From contig NC_083701.1 in the NCBI RefSeq assembly GCF_033118175.1, forward strand, positions 67,107,001 through 67,171,000: 64,000 bases of DNA, written 5' to 3'. Each line of letters starts with the position of its first letter. The stretch's first letter is position 1. The translations under genes were made by a program, and so were the position numbers. The DNA comes from Dama dama. Its lineage: Eukaryota > Chordata > Mammalia > Artiodactyla > Cervidae. The notes under the pieces were generated by a model. It ran no database searches and was not told where the DNA came from. It was given only the letters and a program-made list of their open reading frames with translations. Below, one piece after another: positions 39,001-45,012 of the stretch.

Positions 39001-41446
39001 GCACAAAGTTAGAAGTGGTTCCTCAGTGAGGCTGGAGCACTTCCAGATCACCAGTAGCACCTCATCTTCTTATTAGAGCATTAATCCCCAGCGACTTCAC
39101 TTTTACTTTTCACTTTTATGCATTGGAGAAGGAAATGGCAACTCACTCGTGTTCTTGCCTGGAGAATCCCAGGGGTAGGGTCGCACAGAGTCGGACATGA
39201 CTGAAGTGACTTAGCAGTAGCAATAGCAGAGGATTCCCAGGTGGCGCTAGTGGTAAAGAACACGGCTACCAATGAAGACAAAAGACGCAGGTTCTATCCC
39301 TGAGTCAGGAAGATCCCCTGGAGGAGGGCATGGCAACCGACACCAGTATTCTTGCCTGGAGAATTCCACCATCAGAGGAGCCTGGCAGGCTACAGTCCAA
39401 AGGGTCACAAAAGAGTTGGACACAACTGAACTGACTTGCCACACTCGTAAGGCCCAAGGAACTGTTTCTCAAAACCAGATCCCAAGAAACCTACATATAA
39501 TAAATTGGGTTTGAGATTTTCCCAAGAACCTTGATTCCTAGAAGAACCCCTGCAGGCTAACCTGAAGTTATACGGTATCTTTTCTGAAATTTGGAAGCTT
39601 TGCATAAGACACATGTCCAAAACAATCCTGCACACACAATTTCAGAGTCAAAATTTTGCAAAGATTAATGGACAATTAGAAGCTAAAAGTTCTCATCTTC
39701 TGTTCAAGCTTCATTTTGTTTTAAACTTCTAATCCTCTGTTCAAGTGTCATTATGTGCCTGAATTTTTATACACATCATGTAATTTAACCCTCACAACCA
39801 CCTTATAAAGTGGAAGTAGAAATCTACAAATGAGGAAATAGGTGAATCTTAAAGTAATTAACTTTCCCAAGTGACACAACTAGCATTAATAAACTCAGAT
39901 AAGGTCTGCCTGCTTTTCAATAATTCACTAGTCAACAGCCTCCATTCCACTTAATTACCAACATGGACAGATTAAGTGTCTCCCCATTTGTAAATATGTA
40001 TTTGAGAAAAGCTGTTATGTGATATCCACAGACTATTACTAAAAGAATATATAAGAAATCTGTAAGAGTGATTCAACCCTGGATAGGAAAGTTAGAGGAC
40101 ACTACTGGTGTCAAAGAAAAACTGCACTGAACAAGTGAATATGGATGGTAACCATACATCTTGATAATCTAAACTGTTTATCAAAAAGTGGTCATTTTAA
40201 ACTATATAAAAATGAATATAACTTTTTTGGCTTTTACAGTTTTTAATGCCCTGATTTCCACTAATGCTACCTTGTTTCTCCAAAAGTAATCAACAAGTAA
40301 ACAAGGCGGGATAGGTACACTATTTTTAAAAGCAATTAAAAACAAAACACTGAAATGCATGGGAATTCTGTCATTATACTACATTTTGCTACAATGGAAT
40401 TTTTTAAAATTGGACTTACTAGCCCAATCAAATCCAGGGTGGTTAACTACTCTAGCACTTCTCAGAAGCCCTTGAGATCAGATATTTTGAGATTTTCTGC
40501 CACTCTTTATTAATCAAAGGCAGCAGAGTCGGGGAGGGGGGACGGTGCATTTTAAACCATTCATCCCTGAAGTCAGACCTGGAATCCAAGACAGGCCCCT
40601 GCCGAGATCTATCAGGTAACCTGATTTGTCCAATTCACTCCTCTGTGCTAGGCCCTTCACGCGTTACCTGAACAAAATCGTCATTAAGCTTCTGACTTTA
40701 TGAGGCTTAGATTCCACTGAACTCGGGTAAATTCCCTGAATTCTCTCTAAATCTTTGTTTCCATATCTGCTAGATAAGATAATACAGTTTATACTGTACT
40801 CACTGTGCCCCTGCTTTGTACCAGACACTGTTCTAAATGCTTTAATTCATAAAACTTAGAGTGTACAACTGTCCGTTATACTTGTAGCGAAGATTGATTA
40901 CTTGTAAACTAATACTTTGCATAATACCTGACTGACACACAGGAAGAACTCAAAGTTAGCCACTGCTTACTTAAAATTAATTACTAGTCATCTTTCACAT
41001 TTTAAAGAAGCTATTCATGTAAAAACTTTAAAGATAAGGTCAAGCAATATGACAAACGAAGGAATTTTACCACAATTTTGGGACCGATGTGAAAGCTCCT
41101 GTGGCTTCACTCCCACCCCACACCCGGGGCTGACCCCAGGGCACATGCGTTGTAACGCCAAGGGTCAGGACGGCCCCGAGGCCCGCCGCGCCCACGAGGG
41201 TCCCTTCCGGCCTTGCTCCCTGACCTCGGGATAGGCCGGGCTCTCTCACCGCAGCAGCTCCAAGCAGTAGCGGTCAGTACCCGAGGCGCCAGGTCCACTA
41301 GCCGCGGCCACGCTCCGCCCGGACGCCACGGGCTCCGAAAGCCGCCATGCGCGCGCCCACAGGCCCCGGAGTGGTCGGCGGCAACACAGGCCGGGGACGC
41401 CTAGCCGCAGAGGTCCCCACGCCGAGCCCAACGTGGAGGCCGCCAT
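2288..41446 (-). CDS. NDUFAF6: NDUFAF6, mitochondrial complex I assembly factor 6 (whole coding span, 9 exons)
   Basis: Joining nine minus-strand exons (41446-41250, 32305-32206, 22326-22204, 16194-16138, 13046-12944, 11210-11077, 10488-10387, 7046-6990, 2416-2288) gives one open frame of 333 codons plus stop, the length known for human NDUFAF6. Residues 1-65 are rich in Ala, Gly and Arg with almost no acidic residues, as in a mitochondrial targeting region. From about residue 60 (YCLELLRKRDYEGYLC) to the end it reads as the squalene/phytoene-synthase-like domain of this family, including VDDIYGD at about 121-127. The family acts inside mitochondria in early assembly of respiratory complex I and is linked to ND1 biogenesis; human mutations cause complex I deficiency. 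No prenyl-transferase activity is established for it. Every splice phase fits. All introns are GT-AG except intron 2, which appears to be GC-AG. Introns 1 and 3 contain antisense-oriented retrocopies. Identification is by recognition of the protein, not by a database search. Confidence 0.97.
3500..3530 (-). repeat. Poly(T) tract, possibly a minus-strand retroposon tail
   Basis: A long T run sits between similar short sequences (aaatgaccg before, aaatgatcc after). This could be a tail-only minus-strand insertion, but the duplication is short and imperfect. Confidence 0.3.
3910..4085 (-). repeat. CHR-2-type tRNA SINE
   Basis: Reverse-complement features of the cetartiodactyl tRNA SINE: ttttttggctgtgagag, gcaggcttctctagttctgg, tgttgaatcttcctagactaggg, ending near accactggactctac. 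Confidence 0.6.
4513..4565 (+). mobile_element. Body-less poly(A) insertion flanked by a target-site duplication
   Basis: The sequence aaaattcagagctcaa occurs at 4513-4528 and again ending near 4565. Between the copies there is only an A-rich tract with one G. This is the layout expected from retrotransposition truncated to the tail. Confidence 0.65.
4570..4640 (+). repeat. Bov-tA/BovB 3' end fragment
   Basis: It carries the shared 3' signature: tatggggttgcacagagtcggacacgactgaa, then an agcagcagcaa tail. Confidence 0.75.
4668..4812 (-). repeat. Bov-tA SINE with (GTGA)n
   Basis: Reverse-complement Bov-tA from a (gtga)n run at about 4672-4697 through cagtcgtgtctgactctttg and accccatggactacagccc to ctggagtgggctgccatttc. 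Confidence 0.85.
4907..5215 (+). repeat. BOV-A2 type dimeric SINE
   Basis: Two tandem units starting gggcttctctggtagctcag (4910) and gggcttcccttgtggctcag (5029) each pass through gatccctgggttggraag. The Bov-tA 3' end (cagtccatggggtcacaaag) follows only once. Confidence 0.85.
5216..6339. other. Intron 8 sequence, no feature recognised
   Basis: It holds a GC-richer patch at about 5320-5625, open by chance on both strands, then AT-rich intron. No exon with a matching phase was seen. Confidence 0.4.
6340..6575. mobile_element. MER5A-like hAT DNA transposon remnant
   Basis: The ends are near-complementary: ggttcctgaacctggctacacatcagaatcaccc at the left, and gatgattctgatgcagccag with aggaaccactgct at the right. 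This is the palindromic layout of MER5A, a non-autonomous hAT-Charlie element. Confidence 0.75.
6655..6780 (-). repeat. MIR SINE fragment
   Basis: Reverse-complement MIR features: cccattttacctatgggtaaactgagga, then acttgttccacaataagtgacaaagcagattcaaacc. Confidence 0.65.
6990..7046 (-). CDS. NDUFAF6: NDUFAF6 coding exon 8
   Basis: This 57-bp exon of 19 codons encodes residues 273-291 (ARSFHRSVPVRAFPAFLQT). The acceptor is cttttag and the donor CAGACT|gtgagt. It is short and in phase 0 on both sides. Confidence 0.94.
7255..7410 (-). repeat. CHR-2-type tRNA SINE (truncated)
   Basis: tagttgtggcatgcagcacc, tgggatccagttccctgaccaggg and the tRNA-related end gtcaccagggaagtccc read as the reverse complement of the SINE. 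Confidence 0.7.
7770..8400. repeat. L2-like LINE remnant (probable)
   Basis: Pyrimidine-rich diverged sequence with L2 3'-end features such as ttcaaggccttcacatc and acctctgtctacaggcctttg. Boundaries are unclear. Confidence 0.4.
8587..8793 (-). repeat. Bov-tA SINE
   Basis: Reverse-complement Bov-tA from cagtcgtgtccgactctttg to the tRNA-derived end ctgagccaccggggaaactc. Confidence 0.85.
8794..8828 (+). repeat. (GTAT)n microsatellite
   Basis: About eight tandem gtat units directly abut the tRNA-like end of the neighbouring minus-strand Bov-tA. Confidence 0.9.
8942..9418 (+). mobile_element. BovB (RTE) LINE 3' fragment
   Basis: The C-terminal reverse-transcriptase region and tail are visible: ctagacagcatattaaaaag, tactcattggaaggactgatgctg and agtccacggggttgcagagtc. 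The frame is interrupted by stops. Confidence 0.9.
9430..10380. other. Intron 7 sequence, no feature recognised
   Basis: A minus-strand frame of 152 codons (9864-10322) has no recognisable domain and lies in purine-rich intron. I regard it as chance. Confidence 0.4.
10387..10488 (-). CDS. NDUFAF6: NDUFAF6 coding exon 7
   Basis: This 102-bp exon of 34 codons encodes residues 239-272, from HGVSQEDFL to SQAHLHLKH. The acceptor is cccatgtag and the donor AGCAC|gtaagt. Intron 6 before it is only 588 bp, the shortest in the gene. Confidence 0.95.
11077..11210 (-). CDS. NDUFAF6: NDUFAF6 coding exon 6
   Basis: This 134-bp exon completes Gly194 and encodes residues 195-238, including VKDLHADHAASHIGKAQGI and FLPMDICML. 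The acceptor is atcatag and the donor ATGCTG|gtaagg. HIGKAQGIVTCLR is among the most recognisable conserved stretches of the protein. Confidence 0.95.
11215..12190. other. Intron 5 sequence, no feature recognised
   Basis: AT-rich intron with a T18 tract at about 11815-11832. Nothing else could be identified. Confidence 0.4.
12194..12242 (+). mobile_element. Micro-retroinsertion: 8 bp plus poly(A) between TSDs
   Basis: aaaaggtgttatgtt at 12194-12208 is repeated at 12228-12242. Between the copies are only gatggagg and an A tract. It looks like a retroposon truncated almost to its tail. Confidence 0.7.
12243..12910 (+). mobile_element. L1 LINE 3' end (ORF2 end and 3' UTR)
   Basis: Typical L1 3' sequence: ttaccatatgatccagcaag, tagcaacactatttacaata, atgtccatcagcagatgaa, then a 3' UTR ending in tcaattaaaaaaag. 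It is 5'-truncated and non-coding. Confidence 0.85.
12944..13046 (-). CDS. NDUFAF6: NDUFAF6 coding exon 5
   Basis: This 103-bp exon encodes residues 160-193, from EKNLDDKAYRNIQELE to LYLTLEIL, plus the first base of Gly194. The acceptor is tgtttacag and the donor ATTGG|gtaagt. A ruminant L1 3' end sits immediately downstream in intron 5 (about 12243-12910). Confidence 0.95.
13329..13603 (+). mobile_element. BovB 3' fragment with internal deletion
   Basis: A BovB piece (ggtggtttgccatttcctcc) joins directly to the 3' coding end (ctgactcactggaaaagccc through cgactggatgac). It is flanked by aaagtctaagg at 13318-13328 and 13604-13614. Confidence 0.85.
13615..13821 (+). repeat. Bov-tA SINE
   Basis: Sense Bov-tA from gggcttccctggtggctcag to gagtcgcaagagattcgg. 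It is flanked by aacaaagtctaag at 13601-13613 and 13822-13834. Confidence 0.9.
14165..14878 (-). mobile_element. Old L1 fragment, antisense
   Basis: Reverse-complement L1 ORF2 3' features: tttggactattatgaataatgctgctatgaa, aattgccaggtc and atatcctcaccaacac. Confidence 0.75.
14879..15062 (-). repeat. CHR-2-type tRNA SINE (truncated)
   Basis: tgtgctggcttttctctagttgcgg, gggcttctccctgcggtggcttctcttgctg and cgcatgggcttcagcag are reverse-complement body features. Confidence 0.75.
15455..15660 (-). mobile_element. L1 3' UTR, antisense
   Basis: Antisense form of a ruminant L1 tail: tattggagttgatttacaatg, caaagtgattcagtcatacac and ttcctgtgctatacaataggttcttgttg. Confidence 0.75.
15720..15890 (+). mobile_element. 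Old L1M-type 3' UTR fragment (probable)
   Basis: It ends gtctgaaaattttctattatttaaaa, like other L1M 3' UTR ends in this window. Confidence 0.45.
16138..16194 (-). CDS. NDUFAF6: NDUFAF6 coding exon 4
   Basis: This 57-bp exon of 19 codons encodes residues 141-159 (AVRRHNLTKRWLMKIIDER). The acceptor is ttttag and the donor GAGA|gtaagt. It is too short to stand out as an ORF but fits the family protein and both splice phases. Confidence 0.94.
16920..17112 (+). repeat. Bov-tA SINE (5'-truncated)
   Basis: Sense Bov-tA from ataatctgcctgccaatg through gtattcttgcctggg to tagggtctcaaagagttgg. Confidence 0.85.
17590..18150 (+). mobile_element. Old L1M-type 3' UTR
   Basis: It shares long diverged similarity with 25200-25810 (aaagaaaagctatggaaatg, tcctacactgg, aggtcaactgacaaaattgg) and ends in the same order. 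Confidence 0.6.
18150..20088. other. Intron 3 sequence, no feature recognised
   Basis: Several short chance frames at about 18280-18600, 18840-19150 and 19380-19670 lack recognisable domains or splice signals fitting NDUFAF6. Confidence 0.4.
20102..22017 (+). pseudogene. FAM151A: FAM151A processed retrocopy (nearly full length, disrupted)
   Basis: This intron-less copy of FAM151A mRNA runs from 5' UTR through coding sequence (ATG at 20174, MGCWKWAIVSG, with a hydrophobic membrane segment at about residues 6-26) to the TGA at 21922-21924. It then has AATAAA at 21981 and a 19-base poly(A). The body is flanked by 13-bp direct repeats aaagatgtgtgca at 20089-20101 and 22018-22030, the hallmark of LINE-driven retroposition. 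About 582 codons remain against about 585 in the human protein. The frame is broken by TAG at 20927-20929 (replacing a Trp codon), TAA at 21050-21052, and a 2-base AG insertion near 21087-21090; downstream the frame is open to the end. The parent encodes a single-pass membrane protein of poorly known function with a phosphodiesterase-like fold. The copy lies in intron 3 of NDUFAF6, antisense to it, and is much more GC-rich than its surroundings. Confidence 0.93.
22204..22326 (-). CDS. NDUFAF6: NDUFAF6 coding exon 3
   Basis: This 123-bp exon of 41 whole codons encodes residues 100-140, from IKDSVSEK to VAIELWK. The acceptor is tgtttatag and the donor GGAAG|gtaaaa. It contains the acidic stretch VDDIYGD. 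The FAM151A retrocopy ends only about 175 bp downstream in the following intron. Confidence 0.95.
22760..23030 (+). mobile_element. Old L1M-type 3' UTR
   Basis: Sequence such as ggtgggtgatggggtacatg and tgattgaaattttccaatgaag resembles the end of an L1M 3' UTR. Confidence 0.5.
23140..23320 (-). repeat. MIR SINE fragment
   Basis: Reverse-complement MIR order: ccaggccctgtgcaagtactg, then the tacagaaattgcagctcaaaaaggt region. Confidence 0.6.
23690..23765 (+). repeat. Bov-tA 3' end fragment in L1
   Basis: gggctacagtccatggggtc through agtcggacatgactgagtgac, followed by an (acct)n tail. Confidence 0.8.
24225..24588 (-). repeat. CHR-2-type tRNA SINE in L1
   Basis: A nearly full reverse-complement element: ttcggctgcagcgggtcttcg, ggcttctcactgcggtggcttccg, tggcatgtagaatctgcctggg, and the tRNA end accagggaggtcccgaga. 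Confidence 0.8.
25200..25815 (+). mobile_element. Old L1M-type 3' UTR with microsatellite
   Basis: It resembles 17590-18150 over most of its length. An impure (TG/CATA)n and (GA)n tract has expanded at about 25590-25690. Confidence 0.6.
25900..26300 (+). mobile_element. L1 LINE 3' end
   Basis: atggaatgttactcagccataaaaaagaac, gcagcaacatggataaacc and agtacagcacagggaaccat are L1 ORF2-end and 3' UTR features. Confidence 0.85.
26312..26524 (+). pseudogene. Short retroposed mRNA fragment, parent not recognised
   Basis: About 200 bp of GC-rich sequence becoming AT-rich, then a poly(A) tract, bounded by perfect 11-bp repeats aagactaatca (26301-26311 and 26525-26535). It looks like the 3' end of a cellular mRNA copied by LINE machinery. 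One frame reads VLLQFQPAPTSKEEKISVQR to a tag stop, which could be a C-terminus plus 3' UTR, but I do not recognise the gene. Confidence 0.7.
26536..29217 (+). mobile_element. Ancient L1/HAL1-type LINE with internal deletion
   Basis: L1M-like 5' sequence (ccaatgaacacatcaaatat) is followed at 28035-28508 by an ORF1-like segment with the known gccagaagggagtggcatgatatattt stretch. Late ORF2 sequence follows at about 28925-29200 (tgaatgggagaaaatatttgc). The middle of ORF2 is missing. Confidence 0.7.
29218..29882 (-). mobile_element. Mariner (Tc1/mariner) DNA transposon, partial, nested in L1
   Basis: The right end holds the terminal-inverted-repeat side aactgcaattacttttgcaccaa. The minus strand encodes a degenerate transposase N-terminus (FKFKVGCKAAETILSISNAF), then a frame-broken middle up to the KVDFI catalytic-region start near 29250-29280. 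The second half and the other terminal repeat are absent. It resembles Hsmar/BTMAR-type mariners. Confidence 0.8.
29886..30528 (+). mobile_element. L1 LINE 3' end (continues the nested-into L1)
   Basis: cactcatttgaaaagatatatgcacccc, atagcagcatcatttacaatag and ttactcagccataaaaaaag, then a 3' UTR to aaaaaaaaatttaaag. A (CA)n array lies at about 30029-30063. Confidence 0.8.
30545..31050. repeat. L2 LINE remnant
   Basis: cagaatcctccaacggttttcc, ggtctccaagaccttacctttctggcc, cacactggccttcttttctttg and ctcaaatgccacattctcagtgaggt match the L2 3' region in order. The following part (tagtgcctagcatattttgg, tgaatgaatgaa) is MIR/L2-like. Confidence 0.7.
31050..32205. other. Intron 2 sequence next to exon 2
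   Basis: About 31330-31750 is pyrimidine-rich and may be another old L2/CR1 remnant (ctgatctctccatttaatttactgagaaaatt). The rest is AT-rich intron. Confidence 0.35.
32206..32305 (-). CDS. NDUFAF6: NDUFAF6 coding exon 2
   Basis: This is a 100-bp exon after the acceptor tttgttacag. It completes Arg66 and encodes residues 67-99, from KRDYEGYLC to FNVELAQ, the start of the synthase-like fold. The frame and the family protein both require it to end at CAG (ELAQ), but the next intron bases are gctggtatta, so the donor is GC and not GT. A GT four bases further in would put an immediate stop after joining to exon 3. Confidence 0.93.
32755..34996 (+). pseudogene. RBBP8: RBBP8 (CtIP) processed retrocopy, 5'-truncated
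   Basis: From 32755 (ATVVAETLGL) to the TAA at 34669-34671 the translation follows the last roughly 640 residues of CtIP, the DNA-end-resection cofactor of MRE11-RAD50-NBS1. Visible parent landmarks, numbered in the open frame from 32551, are the BRCA1-binding SPVF at about 140-143, the CtBP-binding PLDLS at 303-307, FRQVTLYEALK, the Sae2-like C-terminus with NTPENFWEVGFP, and the end SPKGKEQKT. There are no introns, and a 3' UTR with A15 follows at 34982-34996. The first 68 codons of the 706-codon frame are unrelated flank. Between about 34335 and 34455 the CxxC segment is read in the wrong frame because two indels, probably deletions of 4 and 2 bases, cancel. The copy lacks the N-terminal coiled coil. 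It sits in NDUFAF6 intron 1 in the opposite orientation. Expression cannot be judged. Confidence 0.93.
35422..37115 (+). mobile_element. BovB (RTE) LINE 3' half, split by an L1
   Basis: BovB reverse-transcriptase coding sequence begins near 35422, is interrupted at 35517-35945, and resumes to the tail at 37115 (gtcgcaaagagtcggacacg). Readable segments at 36065-36487 include the polymerase signature NNLRYADD, and 36608-37111 covers the C-terminal part. A stop and frame changes separate them, so it is dead as an autonomous element. Confidence 0.92.
35517..35945 (+). mobile_element. 5'-truncated ruminant L1 with candidate 3' transduction
   Basis: Ruminant L1 3' UTR features (ggtgaaacagatcaccagcc, ccatggctgattcatatcaa, tgtgaagtgattggcctcc) run to a poly(A) at 35850-35869. 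After it come 62 bp of non-L1 sequence and a second poly(A) at 35932-35946. The whole is flanked by perfect 14-bp duplications agaaaaggcagagg at 35503-35516 and 35946-35959. Confidence 0.85.
37180..37860 (+). mobile_element. Old L1M-type 3' UTR
   Basis: gaagactaaagacatttgacaactaaatgtag, agtctggattagatgg and atttttatgtgaatttgaaattactttaa follow the order of an L1M 3' UTR. Confidence 0.6.
37861..39080. other. Intron 1 sequence, no clear feature
   Basis: AT-rich intron. A short MIR/L2-like piece lies at about 38835-38950 (attcagtgcctacgacgtgac). Confidence 0.35.
39085..39215 (+). repeat. Bov-tA SINE 3' part
   Basis: attggagaaggaaatggcaac, ttcttgcctggagaatccc, ggtcgcacagagtcggacatg, then a cagtagcaatagca tail. 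Confidence 0.85.
39230..39440 (+). repeat. Bov-tA SINE
   Basis: A full-length sense element from ggattcccaggtggcgctag through ggaagatcccctggaggagg to aagggtcacaaaagagttgg. It follows the previous SINE in tandem. Confidence 0.85.
39755..39945 (-). repeat. MIR SINE fragment
   Basis: catgtaatttaaccctcacaaccac, tacaaatgaggaaatagg and cccaagtgacacaactagca are reverse-complement MIR features. Confidence 0.7.
39950..41095. other. Intron 1 sequence near the first exon
   Basis: AT-rich with no exon signal. A short MIR-like piece lies at about 40790-40860 (ctttgtaccagacactgttctaaatgc). Confidence 0.35.
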
Positions 41447-41690
41447 GACACAGACGCCGCGTGCCCTTCGACCCCGCGCTCTCGGCGCGCGGCTACGCTC
41501 AGCCACGCCCCCGGCAGGTCTAGTCGCGCAGTGCGCGAGGGCAGGAAGGCGACCTCCGGCCGCCCCTCGGAGAGAAGCCAGGTGTCGCTGTGGTCCGCCG
41601 CCGCGCTCCTCAGGAAAAGCCCCGCCTGAGTTCCAGGGATTCCGCCCAGGCTCTCCCCTTCCCTTCCAGGCCCTCCTGAAGGTGTGTTTA
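41100..41690 (-). promoter_or_regulatory. CpG-island promoter region and 5' UTR of NDUFAF6
   Basis: CpG density rises sharply here against an AT-rich flank, and the island surrounds coding exon 1. Upstream of the ATG (plus coordinates above 41446) there are GC-box-like sites, ccacgcccccgg at 41503-41514 and gccccgcctg at 41619-41628. No TATA box was seen. This fits a TATA-less housekeeping promoter for a mitochondrial gene. The transcription start is probably within about 41450-41600 but cannot be fixed. Confidence 0.75.
41250..41446 (-). CDS. NDUFAF6: NDUFAF6 coding exon 1
   Basis: It begins with ATG GCG at 41446 in a good initiation context (G at +4) and encodes residues 1-65 plus two bases of codon 66. 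The peptide starts MAASTLGSAW and is Arg-rich and acid-poor, fitting a mitochondrial presequence. It ends ELLR at the donor CTGCTGCG|gtgaga. This ATG was chosen because it gives the expected 333-residue protein and lies inside a CpG island. The minus-strand frame is also open further upstream, but that part is GC-rich 5' UTR. Confidence 0.95.
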
Positions 41691-41924
41691 TCGAGATAGG
41701 AGAATGGAGAATAATTTGACAGTTTACTAGCTTGATTTATAACTTTTAAACAATTATTCACATGGCATGTGAGCCTCCTTAGGCCCTCTTAACCTCAGGC
41801 CGGTCAGATATTACGGTTGGGTCTAGTTGCCAGAACCCAAGACCTGGTCCAGGCTGCTTACATCTGGATCCAAATAACACTTCCTGCCTCCAGGTTTGAC
41901 CAGAAGTTTCCTGCTGCCACCACA

Positions 41925-42440
41925 CTCTTCAGTTCAGTTCAGTCGCTCAGTCGTGTCCGACTCTTTGCAACCCGGTGGACTGTAGCACGCCAGGCCTCCC
42001 TGCCCATCACCATCTCCCCATAGCTTGTTCAGACTCATGTCCATCGAGTCGGTGATGCCATCCAACCATCTCATCCTCTGTCGTCCCCTTCTCCTCCTGC
42101 CCTAATTCTTTCCCAGCATCAGGGTCTTTTCTAATGAGTCCTCTCTTCACATCAGGTGGCCAGAGTATTGCAGCTTCAGCATCATTCCTTCCAGTGAATA
42201 TTCAGGACTGATCTCTTGTTGGATGGACTGGTTGGATCTCCTTGCAGTCCAAGGGACTCTCAGGAGTCTTCTCCAACACCACAGTTCAAAAGCATCAATT
42301 CTTTAGCGCTCAGCTTTCTTTATGATCACGTCCACACATGACTACTATGTAAAACCATAGCTTTGACTAGAGGGACCTTTGTCGGCAAAGTAATGTCTCT
42401 GCTTTTTAATGTGCTATCTAGGTATGTCATAGCTTTTCTT
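41925..42440 (-). mobile_element. BovB 3' fragment near the NDUFAF6 promoter
   Basis: Reverse-complement BovB from cagttcagtcgctcagtcgtg to cattatctaggtatgtcat-like sequence, covering the C-terminal coding end and tail. Stops interrupt the frame. Confidence 0.88.
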
Positions 42441-43020
42441 CCAAGGAGCCACACTAGATCTTTCTAAAATGTACTTCTGATCATGATCCTTCTCTAACTG
42501 ACAAATTTTACTGCCTGTTGGCTAAAGCTCCTCCTTTCAGTTTTACCTTAAAGCTTTACCTTTCAGCCTCAACCCAAGTGTTTGTGACTCCAACTTAATG
42601 TTTCTCCTTAAACGAAGGGAGAGTTCTGGTTTTCTGGACCTAAGAATTCCAGCCAATTCACCCTGCCTTGGTTTTACTCCCCGACACAGCCTCTCTTCAG
42701 CCTAAACAGGGTCTCAGTTCCTCCTGCATAATGTTCTCTTTTCTCTTCGGGCTTCTGTCCTTTAGCACTAAGTTTAAACCTGCTCAATAAAAAAATAAAA
42801 TAAAATCCCTTATTTCCACTTGCAATTCTGGTCTCCTGCCTAGCTGGACTTTTCCATCTCAACTCTTAGTCTTTTTGTCTGGACAATGTGCCCCTTCTCA
42901 CAATCAGGGGAGAAATACTTTGGAATCATCTTTACCTATTCTTTCTTGTATATCTAATGTAATCTAACTGGTCAGGTCCTATCAATTCTTCTTTCGTCAT
43001 ATATTCACATCCATGACAGC
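42441..43020. other. Upstream flank, no feature recognised
   Basis: Pyrimidine-rich unique sequence with an (AATAAA)n-like stretch at about 42786-42803. Confidence 0.35.
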
Positions 43021-43210
43021 AAAAGTACCTGGAATCAGATCCTGGCTCTACTTCCTATTATCTCTGTGACCTTGAGTGACCTTTTCTTGTGCTTCGAATT
43101 CCTCCACTGTGAAATGGTAAGAGTAATAGAAGCCAAAGTTTTTGTGAGAATTAAATGAGTTAATATGTTTAAGGCGTCCAGGGCATTGCCTGACCCATAA
43201 ATAGCACTCA
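43020..43210 (+). repeat. MIR SINE
   Basis: gaatcagatcctggctctac, tctgtgaccttgagtgacc, cctccactgtgaaatgg and gtgagaattaaatgagttaatatg occur in MIR order. Confidence 0.75.
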
Positions 43211-43589
43211 AAACAAGTCATCTGTGTAGGGACAACATTAAAAAAGACTGTTTAAAAGGAACAAAAAGATTCCTGGGTGTTTTAATGGAAAGTTAGACAC
43301 TGTCCAGGTTGTCTGATTTTATGGGTTCTTTGTGCCTTTCACTGTCTTTGAACTGTTTTATAATTCTGTAAGTGGCAAAATATTGATAATGCAAATAATT
43401 CTTGTCCATGACTTATGCAGATTATATCCGTAGGAGAGTCTGTCAATTACTATTCTGTGATTATTGTCCAATTTTACCTGTTTCTTATCTATTAAATAGA
43501 TTTACTTAAGCTTCCTGACTGCCTATATATGTCTAGTAGTTTGAATACTTCATTGAATTGGTTGTAAGATCTTACTGGTTCCCCCACAA

Positions 43590-43895
43590 ATTAATGAAGT
43601 TAATTTTTTAATTTTTAATTTTTGGCTATGCTGGGTCACCGTTGCTGCGTGCAGTCTTTCTCTAGTTGCAGGGAGTTGGGACTATTGTCTAGTTGATACG
43701 TCTGGGCTTCTCATTGTGGTGGCTTGTCTTGTCGCAGAGTGTGGGCCCTGTGGTGTGCTGGGCTTCAGTAGTTGTGGCATGTGGGCTTAGTTGCCCCGAG
43801 GCATGGGGAATCTTCCCCAACCAGGATTCAAACCAGTGTTCCCTGCATTGGCAGACAGATTCTTAACCACTGGACAACCAGAGAAGTCCTGAAAT
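43590..43895 (-). repeat. CHR-2-type tRNA SINE
   Basis: ttttggctatgctgggtcacc, ggcttctcattgtggtggcttg, ggcttcagtagttgtggcatg, and the tRNA-like end accagagaagtcct. Confidence 0.8.
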
Positions 43896-44744
43896 TTTAA
43901 CATGTGTTGATTTTATATCTGTATGAGAATCAAGACTATACAATTTTGTTAAAAATTATTTTTTTAACAGTTGTCATTTGTTATCATTAACTTCTCTTTT
44001 GTTTTTTTTGCAGGACCCAGTTTCACATCTTTCTGATGGACCCATTTCTTTTCATGTCTCCAGGCGGATCAATCTATATCAAAAAACATAGCCATTTCTC
44101 ATAAATGTTATGAGCCTGTACATTTTTTTTTTTGAGCCTATAGATGTTGAAACCTGAAAGTACAATTTCAATTAACAGGATAGAGGAAAATTAAGAAGTT
44201 TTAAAATTATTCTGTGGATAACACATTGTCACTAACATTTTTTTGAACATCTATTACTAATACTGAAGTTAGTTTTTTTAGAATTATGAGTACATGAAAA
44301 TATTTCCATAGTGTAATTTCTTGATATTAAAATCAATATATTTGAAATATGCATGCATTTTTCTTCATTTAGGGTTATATCAAGGCAGAAGCTCAGTGCT
44401 TAACCCAAAAATTAACATCAAAAAATAAATGACCACAGAAGCACAATTTGTTAACTTGGCCTTTAAAAGTGACAGTTGCTTACTTTGTCATCTTTGAGTT
44501 TATGACTCTCTCCCTGGTGGTTATAACTGATCCATCTGTGTAGCTGTGAATGAAATATAGTAGTGTTTATTTCCAAGCTTCAGCTCAATAAAGATTGTCC
44601 TGTGGTTATTGCTACATTGTAAAGAGCTGTGCATCATTGTTCCGGAATATTACATCACTTCTTATTTTTTACATGACCTCTGTTAAGAAGTGAGTTTCGC
44701 TTTTTATAATGAGTCAGGCTGACCTATTTACTTTTATTTTTTTA

Positions 44745-45012
44745 ATTAAGTCTTTTTTTATTTATTTATGGTTGTGCTAGGGTCTCCATTGCTGCCCTAG
44801 GGCTTTCTCTAGTTGTGGCGAGTGGAGATCCTCACTACAGTGGCTTCTCTTGTTGCAAAGCATGAGCTCTAGAGCGTGGGCTCCAGTAGTTGAGGTGCAT
44901 GGGCTTAGCTGCTCCGCAACATGTGGAATCTTCCCAGACCAGAGATGAACCTGTGGTGCAGGGGTGCATTAGCAGACAGATTCCTATCCACTGTACCTCC
45001 AGGCAAGTCCAC
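44745..45012 (-). repeat. CHR-2-type tRNA SINE
   Basis: ttatttatggttgtgctaggg, cactacagtggcttctcttgttgc and gggcttagctgctccgcaac read as the reverse complement of the element. Confidence 0.8.

Noticed and set aside
41433..41699. Plus-strand 88-codon frame as a divergent gene
   Set aside because: It is the antisense of exon 1 and the 5' UTR inside a CpG island. The Arg/Ala/Pro-rich translation is what random GC-rich DNA gives, and no splice or poly(A) evidence was seen.
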